Assembly (NCBI RefSeq): GCF_040549525.1
Contig: NZ_JBEPTM010000001.1
Coordinates: 496,001-560,000, forward strand
Reading direction: 5' to 3'
Source of the DNA: Lacisediminihabitans sp040549525
Lineage (GTDB): Bacteria; Actinomycetota; Actinomycetes; Actinomycetales; Microbacteriaceae
Length of the DNA stretch: 64,000 nt
Numbering within the stretch: the first letter of the stretch is position 1; each line of letters starts with the position of its first letter. This document shows, piece by piece, positions 1 through 6,920 of this stretch. Below the pieces are notes generated by a model. That model worked only from the letters and a program-made list of their open reading frames with translations, ran no database searches and was not told the origin of the DNA. The translations under genes and the position numbers were made by a program.

Positions 1-1
1 A

Positions 2-94
2 CATGAATCCGACGGGTCTGTCTATATCTCAGAGACAGACTTTCACGCCGCTATCGCTTACGCCCGTGCGACTGCCACCGCTGAAGCGAACTAG
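2..94 (+). CDS. C-terminal fragment of a small unknown phage protein
   Basis: An open frame enters from the left edge and ends at TAG 92-94, giving 30 visible residues ending in ATAEAN. The composition (acidic then Ala-rich) looks coding, and the stop codon lies inside a TAGCCACTAA operator-like site, as at other gene ends in this prophage. No family is recognised and the start is outside the window. Confidence 0.5.
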   Translation, partial: HESDGSVYISETDFHAAIAYARATATAEAN

Positions 95-101
95 CCACTA
101 A
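91..101. promoter_or_regulatory. Dyad site 1 (CTAGCCACTAA)
   Basis: One base off the TTAGYNRCTAA consensus at the first position; contains the TAG stop of the gene entering from the left. Confidence 0.55.
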
Positions 102-220
102 CCCCGCTCGAGCTATCACAGCCCCTAGGCGCGCGATACAGGCGCACGGCTCACCCCCACCTAGGGGCACGACCTACGGCACTAGCCAAGGGCAGCACGA
201 CCCTAAAGAAGGATCAAGCC

Positions 221-451
221 ATGAGCACCTATATCCACACTCTTACAGCTCTGGAAACTGCTTGCGGCGTGACCCTCGAGCAGGTGGCAGAGATTCTGCC
301 GAAAGTCCTGGTTATGAAAGACGGCGCCGTTATGCTGCCCCACGGTATCGGCCCTGCACTTGCTTCCAGTGTCGCACGCTGTGCCCTTGGCTCTCCTGCC
401 CTGTATGTGGGCTGTAATACGCCTGGTTATCCCATTTACAGGAAAGCCTAA
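221..451 (+). CDS. Small unknown phage protein (76 aa)
   Basis: The ATG is preceded by an AGAAGGA ribosome-binding site at about 207-213. The 76-residue product has a helical N-terminal half and a Gly/Ala-rich middle, with no domain I recognise. It is a stand-alone gene with non-coding sequence of about 120 bases on each side. The neighbourhood places it in the prophage early region. Function unknown. Confidence 0.6.
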   Translation: MSTYIHTLTALETACGVTLEQVAEILPKVLVMKDGAVMLPHGIGPALASSVARCALGSPALYVGCNTPGYPIYRKA

Positions 452-568
452 AAACCCGCTGAAGACCCCCTAGCGCGCGTAGGCGCCCCCCGTGCAAGTC
501 GGGACTAGGGAACGCATAGCACCCCGCCATGCACGAGCACCACGACTAAACAGAAAGCACTCCAAACC

Positions 569-730
569 ATGTCTAGAATCAAGTCCCCAGAATCGCACGC
601 AGCCTATCTCGAGCGCCGCCAGTCCGACAAGTCGGCAACCCTTACGCGCCACACGGCACGGCACACCAAGCGCGCCACGTTCGCAGCATTCGGCACCCCG
701 GCCACCACTCACACCAAGGCCGCCCGATGA
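569..730 (+). CDS. Small basic unknown protein (53 aa)
   Basis: This is a 53-residue, Arg/Lys/His-rich protein (MSRIKSPES...), starting at ATG 569 and ending in a TGA that overlaps the ATG of the next gene (ATGA at 727-730). The overlap implies translational coupling, which is the main support that it is real. The charge suggests nucleic-acid binding, but no motif is visible. Confidence 0.5.
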   Translation: MSRIKSPESHAAYLERRQSDKSATLTRHTARHTKRATFAAFGTPATTHTKAAR

Positions 731-1044
731 GCCCCGCGACAGCCAGCCAAGCCAGCCAAACAACCTGGCCTGAAGACGCCCTAACCCCAGAAGACCGTCG
801 CGCCCTACGCATCGAACAAGTCGAACGTATCCACGCCTTACAGGATGCCCGCGAACGTTCCCAGCTAGCGCACCCGAGCGCCCGGGCCGCTAACACCCGC
901 GCCACGGCCACGGCCACGGCAACCAGAACCAAACAAGCGCACACGGTAACCCGCACGCTTGCCGGCCTCGCAGCCCTAACCGTCATCGCGCTGGTAGCCC
1001 TCACGGTCATTCGCCTTGCGATAATCATCTTCGCTACCCGGTAG
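727..1044 (+). CDS. Small membrane protein, one C-terminal TM helix (105 aa)
   Basis: It starts at an ATG overlapping the upstream stop. Residues 1-75 are polar and helical with several Arg/Glu pairs. Residues about 77-101 form one hydrophobic helix rich in Ala/Val/Ile, followed by ATR at the end, so it is probably a tail-anchored membrane protein. No family recognised. It is the last gene before a 440-base AT-rich control region. Confidence 0.55.
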   Translation: MSPATASQASQTTWPEDALTPEDRRALRIEQVERIHALQDARERSQLAHPSARAANTRATATATATRTKQAHTVTRTLAGLAALTVIALVALTVIRLAIIIFATR

Positions 1045-1335
1045 CGGGCGCCCACGAGCAACGCCCCCGAGCAATGCGCCAAACGCCCCCAAGCAACGCC
1101 CCCGCGCCCCCGTTGTAACATGCCCGAAACATTCGGCCAACAAAACCGTATAACCCCGCATAAGCTCAAAAAACGTGTTTTCAGCCGCCCCCCTCTCAAC
1201 ACGCTCTGTCTATAACAATACAATTATTAACTAATAAATAGGAATAAGTACGATACCCTCCAAACACGAAAAAACACCTTCCAGCAAACTCCCAGCTTCA
1301 ATGATTCATTACCTCCCAAAAAACCCCGGCCACAT

Positions 1336-1346
1336 TTAGCCACTAA
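1336..1346. promoter_or_regulatory. Dyad site 2 (TTAGCCACTAA)
   Basis: In the AT-rich control region, about 20 bases before the TATACA hexamer. Confidence 0.65.
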
Positions 1347-1397
1347 CTCGAAACTGTGTTACGCTATACATATATACAAAAGCGCATGTTTTAATAA

Positions 1398-1427
1398 GAA
1401 CTTTTCGAACGTACTTGTATAAAGTTC
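1398..1427. repeat. Inverted repeat GAACTTT...AAAGTTC
   Basis: Two 7-base arms separated by 16 bases bracket the TATAAA hexamer upstream of the operon starting at 1486. The right arm overlaps the presumed -10. The arrangement would suit a repressor or activator site different from the TTAGY-N-RCTAA dyad. Confidence 0.4.
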
Positions 1428-1485
1428 CGCCTTCTCTATTCCGCCTCATACACAAACCCACATAACAGAACGGTAACGAGCCACC

Positions 1486-1866
1486 ATGACGAACAACACA
1501 AACCGCGCCCCCGTTTCATCTGAAACCGATCAACGTGTAGCCGCTATGGCCGCCGACTTCGAGACCTACCTAGCAGAGCTCTACGCGATTGTAGATAGCG
1601 AAGACATCGACGAAGAGGCGCGCGAAGAAGCGCTAGAGACCATTGACGAATCTCACTATGGGGCAGACATCCAGCGGCATCTCATAATCACTCTTGCTGG
1701 CGGCGGACCTAGCCACTGGCTCGATGTCAAGCTGGATGATAACGGCGACGTGTCAGACGTGACCAGCATCGCAACGTGGGGTAATGGCCTAGTGAAGACT
1801 GAGCCGCACACCGATTCAGCCCTCTGGCGTTTTGCCGAGAATATCGCGCAGGAGGTCAGCGAATGA
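1486..1866 (+). CDS. Unknown acidic early protein (126 aa)
   Basis: First gene after the AT-rich control region. The protein is strongly acidic between residues 20 and 55 (EDIDEEAREEALE) and has a compact alpha/beta-like second half with a GGGPSHW segment. Acidic small proteins early in phage operons are sometimes host-inhibitory or DNA mimics, but nothing specific is seen. Its TGA overlaps the next ATG by four bases. Confidence 0.6.
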   Translation: MTNNTNRAPVSSETDQRVAAMAADFETYLAELYAIVDSEDIDEEAREEALETIDESHYGADIQRHLIITLAGGGPSHWLDVKLDDNGDVSDVTSIATWGNGLVKTEPHTDSALWRFAENIAQEVSE

Positions 1867-2411
1867 ACGCCGCATACATTCACGAAACGCCTTTCGGGCG
1901 CGTAGCGGTCCGCGTGCGAGCTACAGGCGGCGCGTACATCGAACCAGCTCACGGGCTCGATTCTCGCGGGTTCCCTATCACGGGCTTTATCAACGGAAAC
2001 GGGACGGCTGAGAGCCCTACGCTGGCCGTCATTACCGTAAACGGTCATCGCTACCATGCCGGGTTTACGCTCAAAGTGAATGCGAACTATGGGCACGTCA
2101 ACTCCGAAACGGGCAAGCGGAACGAGCGCACGCACGTTCTACATGTGAGCAACTTCGAAGACTTTTCGAGTTCAGCACGGTTGAAACTGGCGGCACACTT
2201 TGAGGCGAATCTGAGCACCTACGCCACGCCTGAGAGAATCGCAGAAGCGCGCCTAGGAGATGCTAACGATGAGCTCCAGAAAGCCACCGAGGGCCTGGAG
2301 AAAGCTCAGGAGGCGTTGGTAAAAGCCGAAACCGCGGAACGGTTGGCAATCGCAGAAGCCGCGGCAGCCCTCGAATACGTCACCCGCGCAAACCACCAGA
2401 TTGGACGCTAG
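1863..2411 (+). CDS. Unknown phage protein with C-terminal coiled coil (182 aa)
   Basis: It starts in a four-base overlap with the previous stop. Residues about 1-110 look like a globular beta-rich domain (GRVAVRVRATGG, GFINGNGTAE). Residues about 125-172 form a long Ala/Glu/Lys helix with heptad character, likely a coiled coil for oligomerisation. No family recognised. Confidence 0.6.
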   Translation: MNAAYIHETPFGRVAVRVRATGGAYIEPAHGLDSRGFPITGFINGNGTAESPTLAVITVNGHRYHAGFTLKVNANYGHVNSETGKRNERTHVLHVSNFEDFSSSARLKLAAHFEANLSTYATPERIAEARLGDANDELQKATEGLEKAQEALVKAETAERLAIAEAAAALEYVTRANHQIGR

Positions 2412-2415
2412 AACC

Positions 2416-2724
2416 ATGAACACCACCACGACAGACCAAACCCGCGACGACGCAACAACAATGCGAAACCGCCCGGACCTCGCGCCGTACATGCTGGCCG
2501 CGATCGCATGGGCACAAGCAAGCAAACAAGGTGCAGAATTCGACCTACAGACCGGGCTAATGCACGGCGACCCCCTGCCCGCACTAATCCCCGGCGACGG
2601 CCAAGCCAGCCCCGAAACCCTGGCCGCAGTCATGGAGATAACCGGCCGCGTTATCAGCCGCGAGCAATACCGGAACACGGCGCCCGCGTGCCGGGCCGTG
2701 CTCCGGCGCTGGGCGATTCAGTAG
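2416..2724 (+). CDS. Unknown phage protein (102 aa)
   Basis: ATG 2416 is taken as the start because it lies just after the upstream stop; a TTG at 2401 in the same frame would overlap the upstream gene. The protein has a Thr/Asp-rich N-terminus, a helical middle (LAAIAWAQAS) and an Arg-rich end. Its TAG stop (2722-2724) lies inside an operator-like GTAGCCACTAA. Function unknown. Confidence 0.55.
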   Translation: MNTTTTDQTRDDATTMRNRPDLAPYMLAAIAWAQASKQGAEFDLQTGLMHGDPLPALIPGDGQASPETLAAVMEITGRVISREQYRNTAPACRAVLRRWAIQ

Positions 2725-2731
2725 CCACTAA
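2721..2731. promoter_or_regulatory. Dyad site 3 (GTAGCCACTAA)
   Basis: Carries the TAG stop of the gene at 2416-2724 and lies in a short intergenic gap. Confidence 0.6.
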
Positions 2732-2753
2732 ACAAAACAGGAGACAGGGAGAC

Positions 2754-2900
2754 ATGAAAACATTTAGGGCAGTTGTAATCATTCGATGCGAGACAATCGA
2801 ACAGGCGGAAATCGTGCTTGCCGAGCGACTGGCATATTACGAAGACTATGGATTCGATTACACCGTGACCGAAAACGGAGCGCGGGAGATGGGGGCATGA
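2754..2900 (+). CDS. Small unknown protein (48 aa)
   Basis: ATG 2754 follows a GGAGACAGGGAG ribosome-binding stretch, and the stop overlaps the next ATG (2897-2900). The product begins MKTFRAVVIIRCE and reads like a ferredoxin-like beta-alpha fragment with a short acidic and aromatic tail. No family recognised. Confidence 0.55.
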   Translation: MKTFRAVVIIRCETIEQAEIVLAERLAYYEDYGFDYTVTENGAREMGA

Positions 2901-3331
2901 CGACCACGGAGCCCTACACCCGCACTAAGTCGGGAGCCTGGACCGCCGAGAGCAAAAGGCGCATAGAGGCAGAGCGCGCAGAGCAGCGCGTCAAGCAGCA
3001 TGAGCAGTACAAGCAAGCAACGGCCACCCGCGAAGCCCTCGAAGCCTTAGAGGAAGCAACCGAGTTTTTCGAGGGAGTGGCGAACGAATACAACCTCAAA
3101 ACCGCGCAAACAGAGCGCGAAGAGCGGCTAACCGAAGAGGCCCTAAACCAAGGCCGCGAAGAGGGCAAGCGCGACACACTGGACGACTACGAGAGCGAAG
3201 AGGGGGGATGGATTGAGCACTATATCCACCGGATCAAGTACGCGGGCCTAGACACCAACCTAACGGCGCTCGAAGTGCTAGAGCTCATCCGCGACCGCAT
3301 AAGCCAAATACAAACAAAGGGGACCTATTGA
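2897..3331 (+). CDS. Highly charged helical protein (144 aa)
   Basis: It starts at an ATG overlapping the upstream stop. Nearly the whole protein is Glu/Arg/Lys/Gln-rich helix (residues about 15-110), consistent with coiled coil, with a short hydrophobic C-terminal helix (NLTALEVLELIRDRI). No catalytic motif. Its TGA overlaps the TTG start of the next gene. Confidence 0.55.
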   Translation: MTTTEPYTRTKSGAWTAESKRRIEAERAEQRVKQHEQYKQATATREALEALEEATEFFEGVANEYNLKTAQTEREERLTEEALNQGREEGKRDTLDDYESEEGGWIEHYIHRIKYAGLDTNLTALEVLELIRDRISQIQTKGTY

Positions 3332-4080
3332 ACAAAAAGACCACAGCCGCCGCACTGATCGCCGGGGCAGTTTTCGCCTTGGCTGGGGCCAGTGCAGCGA
3401 ATGCAGCCGAAACAACGCCGAGCGCAATAGCCCAGACCTGTGCAGCCGGCACGGTTAGCGCAACTTGGAATGGCGGCGGATCTTTCACGGCACACACCAG
3501 CGACAAGAATCCCGCGGGGTGCGGAGTGTGGCTTAGCAGCTATTCTTTCGACACTGCGCAGCCGACCAGCGCAGCCGACCACCACCACGCACAGACGGCG
3601 AAAGAGTGGACGTGGGCGATTCTCACAAACACGGCGCAGACTTTCACGATCGCGCTGCCTGCGTGCGGGACATATCAGGCGGACATGTACTACGGCGCGC
3701 AGCCAGCGCTGAAGTTGCCAGACGGGGAGCTAGGGGGCGCCTATATCGCCGGTAACGTGGTGATGCGCGACGCCTGCCCGCCGCCTGTCGTCGTTCCCGA
3801 CCCGACCCCGACGCCGACCCCGACGACCCCCGCGCCGACGCCGACCCCCACAACGCCGGTACAGCTGCCCGTAACAGTAACTCCGGCGCCAATACCCGCG
3901 GCAGCCGTAACGCCGCCCAGCGCGGCACCTGTGGCCGATGCGGGCAAGAAGCTGGCCTACACGGGCGGCCCGGTCGCTTGGGGTTTGCTTTGGTTCGGAA
4001 TTCCAGCCGTAGCCCTCGGCGCGGCGTTGATGTTCCGCAGCCGTCGCAACGCACGCAACGCAAAGAAGGCCGGCGCATGA
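3328..4080 (+). CDS. Secreted wall-anchored protein with LAXTG sorting signal (250 aa)
   Basis: The start is TTG 3328, preceded by an AAGGGGA ribosome-binding site. Residues 1-27 are a classical signal peptide ending ANA-AE. Residues about 30-145 form a globular domain with paired cysteines (C37, C64, C113, C143 by eye). Residues about 150-205 are a Pro/Thr-rich stalk. The C-terminus carries LAYTG (about 209-213), a hydrophobic helix and an Arg/Lys tail, as in substrates of actinobacterial class E sortases, which prefer LAXTG over LPXTG. This predicts covalent display on the host wall. It sits inside the early operon, so it may act in lysogenic conversion or surface exclusion; that role is inference. 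Confidence 0.75.
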   Translation: MNKKTTAAALIAGAVFALAGASAANAAETTPSAIAQTCAAGTVSATWNGGGSFTAHTSDKNPAGCGVWLSSYSFDTAQPTSAADHHHAQTAKEWTWAILTNTAQTFTIALPACGTYQADMYYGAQPALKLPDGELGGAYIAGNVVMRDACPPPVVVPDPTPTPTPTTPAPTPTPTTPVQLPVTVTPAPIPAAAVTPPSAAPVADAGKKLAYTGGPVAWGLLWFGIPAVALGAALMFRSRRNARNAKKAGA

Positions 4081-4250
4081 GCAACGCAGCACGTAAAGCG
4101 CGCAAAAAATCGGGAAAGCCGATCGACACAACGAAACAGGCAGCCCGCCGCGACGCCGGCGCGACACCGCAGCCCGCCAAAATCAGCCGCGCCACCCGAG
4201 CGCGCATGGATGCAATGATGCTCGAAATAGTAAAAGGAATGAGCGCATGA
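4077..4250 (+). CDS. Small basic protein (57 aa)
   Basis: It is coupled by an ATGA overlap to the LAXTG protein gene. It is Lys/Arg/Ala-rich at the N-terminus with a C-terminal helix (RATRARMDAMMLEIVKGM). No domain recognised. Confidence 0.5.
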   Translation: MSNAARKARKKSGKPIDTTKQAARRDAGATPQPAKISRATRARMDAMMLEIVKGMSA

Positions 4251-4354
4251 TTCTGCTAGCACTTGTCCCGCTCCTTCCAGCCGCAGCCCTTATGGCGACC
4301 CTCGCAATCCGCGAAGGAAACCGAACAAACAAAGAAAGCGAGTCTTCCGCTTGA
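4247..4354 (+). CDS. Mini membrane protein (35 aa)
   Basis: ATG 4247 overlaps the previous stop and the frame runs to TGA 4352-4354. The first 20 residues are one hydrophobic segment (MILLALVPLLPAAALMATLA), then a charged tail. It could be a small phage membrane peptide. Support is the tight coupling on both sides. Confidence 0.45.
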   Translation: MILLALVPLLPAAALMATLAIREGNRTNKESESSA

Positions 4355-4431
4355 TGCTCATTCTCCCTTTAGCTGGCATGTTTCTTGCTGTCGGTCTCGG
4401 TCATATCCTTTTTGAAAGGCCTAAAGCATGA
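4354..4431 (+). CDS. Mini membrane peptide (25 aa)
   Basis: It starts in a TGATG junction (one-base overlap) and its TGA overlaps the ATG at 4428. It is 25 residues, almost all hydrophobic, ending in ERPKA. The precise junctions on both sides suggest a real gene or a coupling leader; no function can be assigned. Confidence 0.4.
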   Translation: MLILPLAGMFLAVGLGHILFERPKA

Positions 4432-5015
4432 AAATCTCACCTAAACAAGAGCTCCACATCCGAAACGTGCGAGCCGCCGCGATCGCCTGGCGAACGGCTA
4501 AAGCAGATGCGTTGATGCGCGCCCGACAGCTCGCAGAGCGGGAAGTGGCGGATTACCTTCTGGCGATGGACCGCGAGGTCCGCCTGGCGAATGATGCCGG
4601 CGTGCCATCCAGCCGGATTTATCGGGAAGGTCTGGGCACGAAGAATCCCCACTCCTTCTATGAGTCGATGAAACGCACGGCGCACACAGACGAGGGACCG
4701 CTGGCACGCCGCGAGAATGACCCGAACGCCGGGCGCTATGCCTGGAACGAGCAGAAGCGGCTGGTTGTCACGTTGACCGGCTCGGCATGGGATTCAGCAA
4801 CCGACGAGCTCGATTGGGACGCAGGTCAAGCGCTTGAGGCTGGGCTGAATATGGCCGTGTTTGACTGGGACGGCTCGACACTTGTTCCAAGCATCGCGCC
4901 GGAAATCCCCGACAATTTAGATTGGCTTCAGCGGTTCGGAAACCGTCATCCCGTGATAGTCTGGATGCAGTTAGCCACTAATGCGGAGGAAGCATTAGCG
5001 TGGGCCTCGCAGTAA
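4428..5015 (+). CDS. Unknown phage protein with possible HTH (195 aa)
   Basis: ATG 4428 overlaps the preceding stop. The N-terminal 60 residues are helical and Arg/Ala-rich. Residues about 55-75 (ANDAGVPSSRIYREGLG) resemble the recognition part of a helix-turn-helix, so DNA binding is possible. The remainder looks like an alpha/beta domain with acidic patches. An operator-like TTAGCCACTAA (4971-4981) lies within its 3' end. No family recognised. Confidence 0.55.
   Translation: MKISPKQELHIRNVRAAAIAWRTAKADALMRARQLAEREVADYLLAMDREVRLANDAGVPSSRIYREGLGTKNPHSFYESMKRTAHTDEGPLARRENDPNAGRYAWNEQKRLVVTLTGSAWDSATDELDWDAGQALEAGLNMAVFDWDGSTLVPSIAPEIPDNLDWLQRFGNRHPVIVWMQLATNAEEALAWASQ
4971..4981. promoter_or_regulatory. 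Dyad site 4 (TTAGCCACTAA)
   Basis: Within the last 45 bases of the gene 4428-5015, upstream of the small gene at 5063. Confidence 0.5.
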
Positions 5016-5062
5016 CGCTAGGCGCAGCAGTAGGTAAGGCTTACCTGCCAGGCGAAGGCATA

Positions 5063-5197
5063 ATGACTGTTTTTGCTAGTGACCGACCGGACAGATTCAC
5101 AGTCCAAGCCGACCGTTCAGGCCGGCGCTATTGGATGCACAGAGACACAATCAAATGGCGCACAATCGCCCCAAAGAATCAGGAGATCAACGCATGA
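5063..5197 (+). CDS. Small unknown protein (44 aa)
   Basis: ATG 5063 is chosen because GGCGAAGG (5051-5058) gives it a ribosome-binding site; an in-frame GTG at 5000 would add 21 residues and overlap the upstream gene. The product (MTVFASDRPDRFTVQAD...) looks like a small beta-rich domain. The stop overlaps the next ATG. Confidence 0.45.
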   Translation: MTVFASDRPDRFTVQADRSGRRYWMHRDTIKWRTIAPKNQEINA

Positions 5198-5667
5198 CAA
5201 TCAGGACAGACGCAATCCGCAAGGTGCTCGACCTCATGGACGCAAACCCCGGCGTGCTTCAAGAAGCCGTGGAATCGGAATACGGCTTTCAGAGCAAGAC
5301 GGCGAGTATCGGCTTCCATGACCGCGGCCTCGACATTCATCTGCCGAGCGCATGGACCGATGAGAACCGCGCGGCCCAGAAGATTCTGGTGCGCCAGATC
5401 ATCCGGGCGTTCGGCGGAACGTGGAAGAAGCAGGATAGCGGTAGCACCATGTATTTCCGGCGCGAGGGCATCTTCGGCTACTTCGAGGCCACCATCTACG
5501 CCGACCGCGCCGCAGTCTGTGAGCGCGTAGTCACCGGCACGAAGACTGTCGAGCACGCCCGCGTCGAAGCCGTGAAAGCATACAAAGAAACCGTTGATGT
5601 GGTCAAGTGGGAATGCAAGTCGCTCCTGGCCGATGAGCCTGCCAAGAAAGAGCTGGTGAACGCATGA
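5194..5667 (+). CDS. Unknown phage protein (157 aa)
   Basis: ATG 5194 overlaps the upstream stop. The protein is mixed alpha/beta, with an N-terminal helix, a beta-rich middle (SGSTMYFRREGIFGYFEATIY) and a helical C-terminal third. It ends ELVNA in the same DNA context as the next gene's end. No family recognised. Confidence 0.55.
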   Translation: MTIRTDAIRKVLDLMDANPGVLQEAVESEYGFQSKTASIGFHDRGLDIHLPSAWTDENRAAQKILVRQIIRAFGGTWKKQDSGSTMYFRREGIFGYFEATIYADRAAVCERVVTGTKTVEHARVEAVKAYKETVDVVKWECKSLLADEPAKKELVNA

Positions 5668-5858
5668 GCGGCGCGGTGAACATCGTATTCGCAAACATCG
5701 AAGGCACCCCCGATTACACCTTCGTTGAGACCGAGTACGACGACGGACGCGGTCTCGGGATCGGAAAGTGGGTCGATTGCCCGAATGGACTGGTCGCAAT
5801 TCGGATCACTCAGGCCGACTTTGAGGCCGCCCTGGCGCGAGAGCTGGTGAACGCATGA
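5664..5858 (+). CDS. Small unknown protein (64 aa)
   Basis: The gene is coupled on both sides by ATGA. The product has an alternating hydrophobic pattern with conserved-looking Gly/Asp turns and also ends in ELVNA. The 20-base end-of-gene sequence is identical to that of the preceding gene, suggesting junction duplication. Confidence 0.55.
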   Translation: MSGAVNIVFANIEGTPDYTFVETEYDDGRGLGIGKWVDCPNGLVAIRITQADFEAALARELVNA

Positions 5859-6289
5859 GCTACGACGCCTGGCTCGAAGGCCCATACCAGGCCGAAGAGT
5901 CCCGCGAAGAAATCCAAGATGCCGTGGACACCTTCAACAAGTACAGCGATCTTGTCACCGAATTCGACCTCGAGGCCGACCTCACGTTCACGCGCGGCAC
6001 GTACACCATCACTGTGTACCAGGGGCAGGACGAAGACCAGCGCGCGATCATCGAATTCGATGAGTCACTAAATACGTTCGATGAGTGGGTAACACTGCTC
6101 GGCGAACAGGACTGGGACGATGTGACCGCCGAGCTTGACCGGGCAGCCGATGAGCACTCCGAACATGTCGCGCGGCGTGCGTTCAATGCGATGAAGAACT
6201 ACCTTGTCGCCTCCACCCGCTACGACGACGAGGCTTACGAGCCCGGAAGCGCCAAGAGAACCGACTACCGAGAGAAGGCCACCGCATGA
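5855..6289 (+). CDS. Unknown acidic phage protein (144 aa)
   Basis: It starts MSYDAWLEGPY in an ATGA overlap. It is rich in Asp/Glu throughout (about a quarter of residues), with a beta-hairpin-like middle (FTRGTYTITVYQGQ) and a helical end. An operator-like TGAGTCACTAA sits in its coding sequence at 6061-6071. No family recognised. Confidence 0.55.
   Translation: MSYDAWLEGPYQAEESREEIQDAVDTFNKYSDLVTEFDLEADLTFTRGTYTITVYQGQDEDQRAIIEFDESLNTFDEWVTLLGEQDWDDVTAELDRAADEHSEHVARRAFNAMKNYLVASTRYDDEAYEPGSAKRTDYREKATA
6061..6071. promoter_or_regulatory. Dyad site 5 (TGAGTCACTAA)
   Basis: In coding sequence; one arm mismatch. Could be chance. Confidence 0.35.
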
Positions 6290-6624
6290 CCGACAACGAA
6301 AACCCCCTCGACAAGCTCGCCATCATCCCGCCGCACAAGTGGCCGCAGAGCGCCACCCCCGATGACCGGCTGTACTCACTCGAGACTGGCCCGCGCACAG
6401 AGCTCGAATGGGATGAGGCAGAACAGGCGATCGTCGAGCGCGACCTCACGCTCCCGAACCCGGCGACCGGCTTTTCGGGCTTCGACCGGCCCGACTACCC
6501 CCGCCAGACGGGCACCTACACCGAGATCCAGAAGGAGGCCGCACGCTTGAACAACGCCCAGAAGATTTCCGGCGAAGTGCTCTATGTCTTCTTCCCGCAT
6601 CCCGTGCAGAAGTTGGCCGCATGA
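6286..6624 (+). CDS. Unknown phage protein (112 aa)
   Basis: It starts at the ATGA overlap. It is Pro/acid-rich and poorly structured by eye, with a short hydrophobic C-terminus (GEVLYVFFPHPVQKLAA). No domain recognised. The position just upstream of the helicase operon segment suggests an early accessory role. Confidence 0.5.
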   Translation: MTDNENPLDKLAIIPPHKWPQSATPDDRLYSLETGPRTELEWDEAEQAIVERDLTLPNPATGFSGFDRPDYPRQTGTYTEIQKEAARLNNAQKISGEVLYVFFPHPVQKLAA

Positions 6625-6920
6625 GTGCCGCAGGAGACGACGCCGCGCAGATCGCCGCGAGCATCGACATCGGAATCTGGGCCGAGCAGGACTGGGATGG
6701 GCCTTCCATCAAGCCCGGCAAGCTGACCGACGACGAGGTGCAATGGCTGGGTGCATGGCTCGCGGGCGAGAGCTTTGGTAAGGTCCCCGCAAAACATCGC
6801 AGTGAAACTGCCTGCCGCGACGCCATCCGCGTCGTGCTCCGCAACCACGGCGTGCTTGTAGGCGTCCGTGATGAGTGGGCCAACGAACTCATTCGCGCTC
6901 TCGCGGTTGCTGCTAAATGA
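6621..6920 (+). CDS. Unknown phage protein (99 aa)
   Basis: Helical protein coupled by ATGA overlaps both to the previous gene and to the helicase gene. Residues about 55-95 (KHRSETACRDAIRVVLRNHGV) could fold as a small helical DNA-binding domain, but no family is recognised. The coupling suggests it is made in step with the helicase. Confidence 0.5.
   Translation: MSAAGDDAAQIAASIDIGIWAEQDWDGPSIKPGKLTDDEVQWLGAWLAGESFGKVPAKHRSETACRDAIRVVLRNHGVLVGVRDEWANELIRALAVAAK

Larger units (their letters stand above)
1045..1485. promoter_or_regulatory. AT-rich non-coding control region before the main early operon
   Basis: This 440-base gap has no convincing gene. From about 1200 it becomes markedly AT-rich. 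It holds a full operator-like dyad at 1336-1346, a one-mismatch copy at 1224-1234, a -10-like TATACA at 1365-1370, a second -10-like TATAAA at 1418-1423, and an inverted repeat GAACTTT/AAAGTTC at 1398-1404 and 1421-1427 around the latter. No good -35 hexamer was seen. It is the likely promoter and switch region for the + strand early operon; the promoter calls are tentative. Confidence 0.5.

Noticed and set aside
3533..3543. TTAGCAGCTAT, one base off the dyad
   Set aside because: It lies mid-gene in ordinary codons (Leu-Ser-Ser-Tyr) far from any gene boundary; probably chance.
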